Positions 1 through 5,320 of a stretch of DNA of 5,320 nucleotides are shown one piece after another. The DNA is taken from contig CAKZSF010000172.1 of NCBI GenBank assembly GCA_937920575.1, positions 1 to 5,320 on the forward strand, written 5' to 3'. Each line of letters starts with the position of its first letter. Position 1 is the stretch's first letter. The DNA comes from an uncultured Sphingomonadaceae bacterium (GTDB lineage: Bacteria; Pseudomonadota; Alphaproteobacteria; Sphingomonadales; Sphingomonadaceae). The notes beneath the pieces are model-generated. The model saw only the letters and a list, made by a program, of their open reading frames with translations. It was not told the origin of the DNA and did no database searches. Position numbers and translations under genes: made by a program.

Positions 1-1359
1 CACCCGCAGCGTCTGCAACAGGATCAACAAATCCAGAAACGGCGTATAATTCTTCGCGTAATAGAGGTCATATTCCAACTTGCAGCGGGAATCCTCGATC
101 GACGCGCCATAAGGGTAGTTGATCTGTGCCCAGCCCGTAATACCAGGCTTCACCATGTGCCGCTCTGCATAATATGGGATCTTGTCATCAAGATCGGCGA
201 CGAATTGCGGGCGCTCAGGTCTTGGGCCGACAAAACTCATCTCGCCCTTCAGCACGCTCCAGGCCTGTGGCAGTTCATCGATCCGTGTCTTGCGAATGAA
301 TTTGCCTACGCGCGTCACCCGCGGGTCATTCTTTTGCGCCCATTGCGCGCCTTCCTTCTCCGCATCGGTACCCATTGAGCGGAGCTTGATCACATCAAAC
401 TCTTGCCCGAACAGTCCAACACGCGGTTGGCGGAAGAATGCTGGCCCTTTGCTGTCAATCTTCACGGCAATCGCGAACAGCAGGATAAACGGGAATGTCA
501 GCAACAACAGAATAAGGCTGGCGATAATGTCGAACAGCCGCTTTGCAGCAGACGACACGATCCGTCCCGAAGAAAAGCCGTCGGAGAAAATCAACCAGCT
601 GGGGTTGAGCGTATCGAGATCAACCCGGCCAGTTTCGCGTTCCATAAAGCTTGAGAAATCATTCACATGCACGCCGGTCGTCTTGATCCGAACCAGATCT
701 TTGAGCGGTAGCGAGTTGCGCCGTTCTTCCAGCGCGAGAACAACTTCGCTCGCCCCGAGATTTTCCACAAAGCGAGTCATGTTGTGAATTGCACCGCGCG
801 GAATGGCTTCTTCAACCACGGGCGCGCCTTCATTCATCGTGATGAATGCGACGATCACAAACCCGCTTTCCTCACGCTCACTAAGCGCGCGCAAACGTTG
901 AGCGCGGTTGCCCGATCCCAAAACGATAACCCGGCGGCGAAACGCGTTCGCCCCCAGCAAGCTTCCGACAATCAAACGATTCAGCGTGAGAATGACAATC
1001 GTGATTCCCATCGAATAGAGGAGCGTGGACCTCCAGAACGTCTGGTCTTGCGCAATAAAGCTGAGCACCGAAATCGCAAGCACAGCCAGACTTACTGCGA
1101 CCAGTAGACGAGCGACGGCGAAACGCATTGAACGCAACGCATCGGCGCCATAGACCCCGACGGAAATCATCGCTGTCAGTACAACCACCGCGAAAAATGT
1201 CATCGCTGGCAGGCGTTCGCCCACTGGCCCAATTTCGATACCGATTTGGCCAGCGCGCAACTGCCACGCCACCTCACCCGCGCCAATCACAAGGACGAGA
1301 TCAATCAGGCCAAGCAGCAGGACGGCATGCGGCACATAATGTTTAAACAATCGGATCAT
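1..1359 (-). CDS. Polyprenyl-phosphate sugar-1-phosphate transferase, XrtA/PEP-CTERM-associated type (3' end beyond window)
   Basis: This membrane enzyme is predicted to move a sugar phosphate from a nucleotide sugar to undecaprenyl phosphate at the inner membrane, the first step of exopolysaccharide repeat-unit assembly. I translated 453 residues without a stop; family members run to roughly 460, so only about ten residues should be missing. The N-terminal half has four hydrophobic segments (about 12-29, 53-70, 82-102, 112-130), then a Rossmann-like domain with VLGSGNRAQ (146-154). The catalytic domain starts at KRLFDII (273-279), continues through a hydrophobic re-entrant segment (279-299), and carries RIDELPQ (359-365), with the Asp361-Glu362 pair matching the catalytic dyad known from PglC, then VGPRPE (377-382) and KPGITGWAQIN (404-414). 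NPSWLIFSDGF (252-262) and the YPYGAS extension (415-420) resemble the TIGR03013 subgroup found in XrtA/PEP-CTERM loci; that assignment is from memory of the family. ATG at 1359 gives a family-like N-terminus, MIRLFKHY; an in-frame GTG at 1368 is the alternative. The gene is cut by the window edge and shows no internal break. Confidence 0.93.
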   Translation of the reverse strand, partial: MIRLFKHYVPHAVLLLGLIDLVLVIGAGEVAWQLRAGQIGIEIGPVGERLPAMTFFAVVVLTAMISVGVYGADALRSMRFAVARLLVAVSLAVLAISVLSFIAQDQTFWRSTLLYSMGITIVILTLNRLIVGSLLGANAFRRRVIVLGSGNRAQRLRALSEREESGFVIVAFITMNEGAPVVEEAIPRGAIHNMTRFVENLGASEVVLALEERRNSLPLKDLVRIKTTGVHVNDFSSFMERETGRVDLDTLNPSWLIFSDGFSSGRIVSSAAKRLFDIIASLILLLLTFPFILLFAIAVKIDSKGPAFFRQPRVGLFGQEFDVIKLRSMGTDAEKEGAQWAQKNDPRVTRVGKFIRKTRIDELPQAWSVLKGEMSFVGPRPERPQFVADLDDKIPYYAERHMVKPGITGWAQINYPYGASIEDSRCKLEYDLYYAKNYTPFLDLLILLQTLRV

Positions 1360-1372
1360 TGGGCCCACTCGG

Positions 1373-1379
1373 CTCCCTT
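1373..1379 (-). promoter_or_regulatory. Candidate ribosome binding site of the sugar transferase, AAGGGAG
   Basis: The minus strand reads AAGGGAG here, the only purine-rich Shine-Dalgarno-like stretch near the start. It ends 13 bases before the ATG at 1359 and 4 bases before an in-frame GTG at 1368. Neither spacing is ideal, so the site does not settle the start codon. The N-terminus MIRLFKHYVP fits the family better from the ATG. Confidence 0.4.
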
Positions 1380-1445
1380 GGAGGTTTCGTGAGTTTGCCC
1401 TTAAATCCTATTCATGAAATGTCGGTAAACTTTACAGTTATTACT

Positions 1446-1479
1446 GGCGTCAAGCTCGCACGCCAAAAATCAAGCGTGC
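1446..1479. repeat. Two overlapping, mutually exclusive inverted repeats (GGCGT/ACGCC and GCACGC/GCGTGC)
   Basis: GGCGT at 1446-1450 is complementary to ACGCC at 1460-1464 with a 9-base loop. GCACGC at 1458-1463 is complementary to GCGTGC at 1474-1479 with a 10-base loop. The two pairings share bases 1460-1463, so an RNA could form only one at a time. The element lies about 100 bases upstream of the sugar transferase start and about 75 bases upstream of the small exported protein start. It could be a repressor or activator operator with repeated GCGTG half-sites, or a folded leader. The repeats are seen directly; any function is inference. Confidence 0.4.
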
Positions 1480-1554
1480 CTAGCGACCCTGGTTAAGATC
1501 AATTTTACCAAACCGCTCACGCAAGCCTTAACCCGGGGCGGCTATTCAGATCGG

Positions 1555-2085
1555 GTGATACGCAAGAAGAACACAATTCCGGTCAGTGCGAAGATGTACA
1601 AACATTTCGCCGTCGTCACAGTCTTGCTGACTGCGACGCTGGCCATTTTTGCGTCGGGTGAGAATGACCGCAATGAACGCGAAGCGCTGGAAGCGGAAAG
1701 CAATCGGATCGCGACGATTGATAACAAGGTGGAGCAAACCCCAACCCTTGCGATGACCACCGACGCGAAGCGCAAAAATCAAAGCCGAAGCCGATCTTCC
1801 TCCAGCCATTCTATCAGCGCCGGATATGGTGTGCCAATGGATCAGGTTGGATCAGAAATTCAGGATATGCGCGGGGCGGATTGGACCGAAGAAATGCTGC
1901 GGCCGCAAATCATCACCAGCAACATACCTGCAGGCATCTCACCAGAAGTGTGGGCTGACTTATCCGAGGCACAGAAGGAAGAAGCGCGACGCGTCTTTGG
2001 GGCGTCCAATCAGCTGTCTCCAGAAGAGCAGATGAAGCGCCAGAAAGAACTGGTCGCCGCATCCGCGATTCGCGCACGCCGTTAA
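1555..2085 (+). CDS. Small exported or membrane-anchored protein of unknown function
   Basis: I do not recognise a family. From the GTG at 1555 the product is 176 residues. It has a basic N-terminus (RKK at 3-5, later K13 and K17), then a hydrophobic segment at about 19-34 that could be a signal peptide ending near the SGE at 34-36, or a single membrane anchor. The mature part is hydrophilic: an acidic, possibly helical stretch (about 36-60), a Ser/Arg-rich low-complexity linker (77-86, SRSRSSSSHS), then a C-terminal region with two amphipathic, charge-rich helices (about 130-148, with EVWADLSEAQ, and 154-176), ending in Arg-Arg. There are no cysteines in the mature part and no catalytic motif I can name. 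The start is uncertain: GTG 1555 has only a poor GGGG-containing upstream stretch, and an in-frame ATG at 1594 would give a compact signal peptide starting MYKHF. It is divergent from the sugar transferase and convergent with the amidohydrolase, so it is probably monocistronic. I favour it over antisense frames because its codons look typical and its domain order makes sense for an exported protein. Confidence 0.7.
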   Translation: MIRKKNTIPVSAKMYKHFAVVTVLLTATLAIFASGENDRNEREALEAESNRIATIDNKVEQTPTLAMTTDAKRKNQSRSRSSSSHSISAGYGVPMDQVGSEIQDMRGADWTEEMLRPQIITSNIPAGISPEVWADLSEAQKEEARRVFGASNQLSPEEQMKRQKELVAASAIRARR

Positions 2086-2091
2086 ACCAAT

Positions 2092-2126
2092 GCTAGCGCC
2101 ATATCCTGAGGATAGAGCCTAGCTTT
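2092..2126 (+). terminator. Interrupted hairpin in the convergent gap, possible terminator
   Basis: GCTAG (2092-2096) pairs with CTAGC (2119-2123), and an inner TATCC (2102-2106) pairs with GGATA (2110-2114) around a TGA loop. A GC/GC pair between them could also form, leaving a bulge. On the plus strand it starts 6 bases after the TAA of the small exported protein and is followed by only three T residues, so it is a weak intrinsic terminator at best. The right arm includes the stop codon of the amidohydrolase, so it may also act on that transcript, although no clear T-run follows on the minus strand. Confidence 0.4.
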
Positions 2127-3438
2127 CCTGAAAAAGCTGAATGGCAGCGCCGGCCAGTCCCTCTGCGCCTGTTGCAATCACTTTCTCCGCATCGGGCGCC
2201 CAGAAAGGGCTATGAAGCGACGGCAATTTGCCTTCACCCCGTTGAGCCGCATCAAACTCGTCTTGCGGTACTCCGCCGATCCAGAAGATCAGGGATTGCA
2301 CACCCGCCGTGTCAGCGCGGTGGAACTGGCCGAAATCCTCGCCGCCCATTACCGATGGCACTTGCAAAACTCGCTTTTCTCCAAATCGTTCGCGGAAACC
2401 TGACATGACTTTCTCGGTCAATTCGGGCGAGTTGAACGTTGACGGTGTGTATGGCTCGACCACGGTCACGGTTGGCATGCGATCTTCTGGCATGCCCGCC
2501 GCCATAGCCTCACCTTTCGCAACCCGTGCGATACCATCCAGCAGCAGCTTGCGCGATTCGTCGCTGTAGGAACGCACTGTAAGCTGCAATTTAGCTTCGT
2601 CAGAAATGATGTTGTGCTTGGCACCCGCATGGAAACTGCCAACAGTGATCACTGCTGGGTCAAGCGGGCTGCTTTCACGACTAACCAAGGTTTGGAGTTT
2701 CATCACAATCGCGCTGGCCAGAACAATTGGGTCCTTGGTCGTGTGGGGATAGGCGCCATGGCCCCCAACACCCGGCACAGTGATATCGACTGAATCGACA
2801 TTTGCGAGCGCATAGCCCGGTGAATAGCCAATCATACCCGCTGGGAACTGTGCCGCATCATGGAACGCGAGAACCACGTCGGGCTTGGGAAACTTCTCAA
2901 ACAAGCCATCCTCGAGCATGGCCAGCGCACCCAGACCCAGCTCTTCCGCTGGCTGTGCGATCATCACCAGCGTACCGCTCCATTGATCCTTGTTGGCGGC
3001 AAGCAGACGTGCCGCGCCAACCCAACCCGCCATATGCGTATCATGGCCGCATGCATGCATCACGCCGCTCTCAACACCGGACGCAGGCACAGCGCGTTGT
3101 TTGGATGCGAATGACAGTCCGGTCTGTTCCTCGACAGGCAGACCATCCATATCCGCCCGCAGCATAACCGTTGGCCCGTCGCCGTTCTTCATCACGGCCA
3201 CCACGCCGGTCTGGCCGACTTTCTCGGTCACTTCAAAACCCAGCGCGCGCATCTCGCGTGCCATTACCGCCGCCGTGCGCGTTTCTTGAAAGCTCAGCTC
3301 TGGGTTTTCGTGGAGATCGCGATAGAGCTCCATCAACTCTGGCATTTCCTTGGCGAGATCCTCGCGCAATTCATTGGCGGATACAGGAGCGGCGAGCGAT
3401 GCGGCCATAATGGCGGCGAACAGTGTGCGTTTGATCAT
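2119..3438 (-). CDS. Exported M20-family (M20D-like) amidohydrolase / metallo-carboxypeptidase
   Basis: A zinc-type amidohydrolase related to aminoacylase, hippurate hydrolase and IAA-amino-acid hydrolase, predicted to cleave an amide bond in an N-acyl amino acid or small peptide. Residues 1-21 look like a Sec signal peptide (KR, hydrophobic core, VSA cleavage before N22), placing it in the periplasm. Motifs in order: ELHR-like YRDLHENPELSF (39-50), RADMDGLP (94-101), HACGHDTH (128-135; ligands Cys130 and His132), QPAEE (162-166; catalytic and ligand Glu165/Glu166), AFHDAAQFPAG (191-201; His193), VGGHGAYPH (224-232) in the inserted dimerisation domain (about 215-330), GGEDF (365-369), and a C-terminal LHSPFW with His409. 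All expected M20D metal ligands appear present, so it should be active. The length of 439 matches the family plus a signal peptide. ATG at 3438 is chosen because it begins the signal peptide; no clear ribosome binding site precedes it, and an out-of-frame ATG lies four bases upstream. It follows the permease by 54 bases, so it is probably in the same operon. The substrate cannot be read from the sequence. Confidence 0.92.
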   Translation of the reverse strand: MIKRTLFAAIMAASLAAPVSANELREDLAKEMPELMELYRDLHENPELSFQETRTAAVMAREMRALGFEVTEKVGQTGVVAVMKNGDGPTVMLRADMDGLPVEEQTGLSFASKQRAVPASGVESGVMHACGHDTHMAGWVGAARLLAANKDQWSGTLVMIAQPAEELGLGALAMLEDGLFEKFPKPDVVLAFHDAAQFPAGMIGYSPGYALANVDSVDITVPGVGGHGAYPHTTKDPIVLASAIVMKLQTLVSRESSPLDPAVITVGSFHAGAKHNIISDEAKLQLTVRSYSDESRKLLLDGIARVAKGEAMAAGMPEDRMPTVTVVEPYTPSTFNSPELTEKVMSGFRERFGEKRVLQVPSVMGGEDFGQFHRADTAGVQSLIFWIGGVPQDEFDAAQRGEGKLPSLHSPFWAPDAEKVIATGAEGLAGAAIQLFQES

Positions 3439-3468
3439 GCATGGCAGTGTAGCGCGATTGGCCGCGTT

Positions 3469-3493
3469 GCCAAGAGCCGCCGCGCAGCTTGGC
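3469..3493 (-). repeat. Inverted repeat GCCAAG/CTTGGC at the permease-amidohydrolase junction
   Basis: GCCAAG (3469-3474) is complementary to CTTGGC (3488-3493), with a GC-rich 13-base loop. On the minus-strand transcript the hairpin starts at the permease stop codon and lies about 30 bases before the amidohydrolase start. No T-run follows, so it does not look like a full terminator. It could stabilise the upstream message or adjust the level of the second gene. Six-base stems occur by chance, so support is modest. Confidence 0.3.
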
Positions 3494-5301
3494 TACATTC
3501 CGTAGAAATAGACCAGCAGCGTAGAGAGCGTTGCAACCATAAGCAAAACGAGCGGAATGCCAGTCCGCAGATAATCAGCAAATTTGTAGTCGCCCTCGGC
3601 CATGATCAGCATGTTCGTTTGATAGGCAATCGGCGTGGCGTAACACAGGTTGCAGCCGAACAAGACCGCGAGGATCAGTGGTTCTTGGGGCAGATTGAGT
3701 TCAACCGCGATGTTGAACGCAATGGGCGTACCCACTGTCGCCGCCGTAGCGTTTGAGGCGAAATTGGTCAGCAAAGTCACGAACAGCATAATCGCAGCCA
3801 GAACGCCCGCAGCCGGCAAGTTACCCAGCCCCAAGGCCAACAATTGCCCCAACCACTCCGCCGCGCCGCTTTCCAGAACCACGCGGCCAATCGCAATACT
3901 CGCGGCAACCAGTACAATGACTTTACCCGATAGTGCCCGGCCCACGCGGTCAAACTTTACACAACCGGTCACAAACATCAGGATTGCACCGGCCAGCGCG
4001 GAAATTGCTATCGGAACTTTACCGATAAAGGGAATGCCGACCGATGCGGTGAAGATCGAGAAGAACATGATCGCTGCAGCCAGCCAAGCCTTGCTGCGCC
4101 GGGGCAATTCCCGAGCACCATCCAGCATCAGCAGACTGTCGTTTTGCGCGAATTCCTGCAGATTGGGCATCAGCCCCATCACCAACAGCACATCGCCCTC
4201 TTTCATGCGAATATCGCCGCGCACATCACGCAACTCTTGCTGAATTAGGCGCTTTTGCTTGTGAATTCCGAGCACCGCCACCCCATGCAAGTCGGCTATT
4301 CCCGAAGTTGCCAGCGTTCGGCCAATCAAGCGAGAATCCGACGTGATCGCCATTTCGGAGACGACCACATCCTCAGACTCGCTCACAGAGTTACGGCCGA
4401 TCCGATCAATAACCCAAGCCGGCGCAATCCCGCCCTTCAACTGACGCACCGCTTCCTCAAACCCCTCATGGGTTCCGGACACTTTCAAAGTCTGACCTGT
4501 GACAAGTTCGCCTTCTGGCCGGTCGTCAAAATTGAAGGAGCCCGGCAATTGCTTCTCGACCTCCGCAATTGTCTTGCCAAGGAACGGGCTGGCCGCACCG
4601 ACGCGTAGCTTGGTTGAAAACCGGCGTTGCTCAGGAAGCTCAACCGAATTGTCGCCGAGCAGGCGCGGCATCACCAACCACAGATATGGCAGTGCCACGC
4701 AAGATGCGATCAGAACGATTTTGGTGAAGTGGAACACGCCCATATCGGGCATGCCCAAATCCTTGGCGATCGATACGACCAGAATGTTGGTCGACGTACC
4801 AATTGTGGTGGCCATTCCGCCGATCAATACGGCAGCATTGAGCGGAATCAATGTCTTGGAAGCAGGCATAGCCCCGCGTGATGCAAGCGCCACGAATATC
4901 GGCAGCAACAGCACCAGAACCGGCGTATCATTGACAACCATCGAGAGGAAAAAGGCAATCAGCAAAGAGACCAGCAGGCCCACTTGCAGATTGAATTTCC
5001 AAACTCGTTCCAGAACGCGTGCGGCAGGCTCCAAAGCGCCAGTCACAACCAGCCCTCTGCCCATAATCATCAGCGCGCAAATCGTGATCAGCGCGTAATG
5101 CCCAAACCCGCCAAAAGCGATGCTCAGACCATCCGTCGGCGTGGCATGAGGCAATGGGAAAAAGTACAGACCCACCGCAATCACCGCGATGGTCATCAAC
5201 GAGACGATCTCCACCGATAATTTGCCGCGGGCAAAGGCCACGAACATCGAAACGGTCACAACCAGAGCCGCAATCGCGTGATAGGATGGCAATTCAATCA
5301 T
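3493..5301 (-). CDS. SLC13/DASS-family permease with RCK_C (TrkA-C-like) cytoplasmic domains
   Basis: An inner-membrane secondary transporter of the SLC13 (divalent anion:Na+ symporter) type; the family carries dicarboxylates, sulfate and related anions, and the substrate here is unknown. The product is 602 residues. The N-terminal transport half (about 8-213) has several membrane helices, the loop FLSMVVNDTPVLVLLLPI (118-135) and TTIGTSTN (165-172). A soluble insert (about 225-395) appears to hold two RCK_C domains: a weaker one ending near 300, and a clearer one with LIGRTLATSGI (325-335) and GDVLLVMG (369-376). The second transport half (about 405-602) has LLTNFASNATAATVGTPI (510-527) and TPIAYQTNML (556-565), matching the pseudo-symmetric first half. 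The usual Ser-Asn-Thr motifs read VNDT (123-126) and SNAT (516-519). ATG at 5301 is chosen for its GGGAAG ribosome binding site; a TTG at 5319 would add six polar residues. It comes first in a probable two-gene operon with the exported amidohydrolase; its promoter lies outside the window. RCK_C domains in other transporters respond to bound ligands, but none is evident here. Confidence 0.92.
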   Translation of the reverse strand: MIELPSYHAIAALVVTVSMFVAFARGKLSVEIVSLMTIAVIAVGLYFFPLPHATPTDGLSIAFGGFGHYALITICALMIMGRGLVVTGALEPAARVLERVWKFNLQVGLLVSLLIAFFLSMVVNDTPVLVLLLPIFVALASRGAMPASKTLIPLNAAVLIGGMATTIGTSTNILVVSIAKDLGMPDMGVFHFTKIVLIASCVALPYLWLVMPRLLGDNSVELPEQRRFSTKLRVGAASPFLGKTIAEVEKQLPGSFNFDDRPEGELVTGQTLKVSGTHEGFEEAVRQLKGGIAPAWVIDRIGRNSVSESEDVVVSEMAITSDSRLIGRTLATSGIADLHGVAVLGIHKQKRLIQQELRDVRGDIRMKEGDVLLVMGLMPNLQEFAQNDSLLMLDGARELPRRSKAWLAAAIMFFSIFTASVGIPFIGKVPIAISALAGAILMFVTGCVKFDRVGRALSGKVIVLVAASIAIGRVVLESGAAEWLGQLLALGLGNLPAAGVLAAIMLFVTLLTNFASNATAATVGTPIAFNIAVELNLPQEPLILAVLFGCNLCYATPIAYQTNMLIMAEGDYKFADYLRTGIPLVLLMVATLSTLLVYFYGM

Positions 5302-5311
5302 TGAAGGGTGA

Positions 5312-5317
5312 CTTCCC
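5312..5317 (-). promoter_or_regulatory. Ribosome binding site of the permease, GGGAAG
   Basis: On the minus strand GGGAAG ends 10 bases before the ATG at 5301. It overlaps the alternative TTG start at 5319-5317 and lies downstream of any start further upstream, so it supports the ATG as the true initiation codon. The spacing is slightly long but acceptable. Confidence 0.55.
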
Positions 5318-5320
5318 AAA

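Larger units (their letters stand above)
1360..1554. other. Divergent intergenic region between the sugar transferase and the small exported protein
   Basis: About 195 bases separate two divergently transcribed genes, so this stretch should hold both promoters and any shared operator. It has an AT-richer middle (about 1400-1443). A minus-strand TTGACG (1448-1453) resembles a -35 box for the sugar transferase, but I found no convincing -10 box at the right distance. On the plus strand TAAGAT (1494-1499) weakly resembles a -10 box, without a good -35 partner. I see no coding frame and no RNA gene. The inverted repeats inside it are listed separately. Confidence 0.6.

Noticed and set aside
182..787. 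A 201-codon open frame on the plus strand
   Set aside because: It lies antisense to the sugar transferase, whose minus-strand translation contains all family motifs. The plus-strand product is rich in Ser, Arg and Pro, as is typical of shadow frames in GC-rich DNA.
881..1267. A 128-codon minus-strand frame within the sugar transferase
   Set aside because: It is an alternative frame of the same strand. The other frame continues without a stop from 1359 to the window edge and encodes the recognisable enzyme.
1446..1480. A possible sigma-54 promoter on the minus strand (GGCACGCTTG-like)
   Set aside because: The GG and GC elements are 15 bases apart, whereas sigma-54 promoters need about 10. 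No correctly spaced alternative was found.
1542..1809. Two minus-strand frames opposite the small exported protein
   Set aside because: They overlap the signal-peptide and linker region of the plus-strand gene, lack a clear start signal, and are short. The plus-strand frame is longer and looks like an exported protein. This is a judgement, since neither strand has a recognised family.
2407..3230. A 14-base direct repeat, GACTTTCTCGGTCA, at 2407-2420 and 3217-3230
   Set aside because: Both copies lie in the amidohydrolase in the same frame and encode Thr-Glu-Lys-Val in unrelated parts of the protein. Coincidence of codons is the simplest explanation.
3650..5098. Long plus-strand frames (3650-4243 and 4499-5098) opposite the permease
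   Set aside because: They are antisense to a full-length SLC13 protein and their products show no domain or coherent composition.
1..5320. CRISPR array, tRNA, insertion sequence or attachment site
   Set aside because: No regularly spaced repeats, cloverleaf-like segments, transposase or integrase motifs, or terminal inverted repeats were visible. Coding density and gene types look like ordinary chromosome.

Overview
The window looks like ordinary chromosomal DNA from an alphaproteobacterium, most likely of the order Sphingomonadales (Erythrobacter/Sphingomonas type). This placement is inferred from moderate-to-high GC, the style of the proteins, and a sugar transferase of the kind found in XrtA/PEP-CTERM exopolysaccharide loci. 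No marker gene confirms it. I see no tRNA, rRNA, insertion sequence, integrase, CRISPR array or phage gene.

Layout, left to right. (1) Positions 1-1359, minus strand: a membrane sugar-phosphate transferase that starts polysaccharide synthesis. Its last few residues run off the left edge. (2) Positions 1360-1554: a divergent intergenic region of about 195 bases that must hold the start signals of both flanking genes. It contains two overlapping inverted repeats that cannot form hairpins at the same time. (3) Positions 1555-2085, plus strand: a small secreted or membrane-anchored protein of no family I recognise. (4) Positions 2086-2118: a short convergent gap with an interrupted hairpin that probably ends the small gene's transcript. 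(5) Positions 2119-3438, minus strand: an M20-family amidohydrolase with a signal peptide and its metal-binding motifs present. (6) Positions 3493-5301, minus strand: an SLC13/DASS-type permease with cytoplasmic RCK_C (TrkA-C-like) domains between its two transport halves.

How they may work together. The permease and the amidohydrolase lie in the same direction, permease first, 54 bases apart, so they are probably co-transcribed. An exported amidohydrolase could cleave an amide-linked compound in the periplasm, and the permease could import a released carboxylate or amino acid. This is inferred from gene order, signal peptide and family, and the substrates are unknown. The sugar transferase belongs to a separate unit continuing to the left, probably an exopolysaccharide/exosortase cluster. 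The small exported protein sits divergently beside it, and any link between the two is untested.

I did not find a convincing new multi-gene system. The least explained items are the small exported protein, the nested inverted repeats upstream of the sugar transferase, and the suggested hydrolase-transporter pair.
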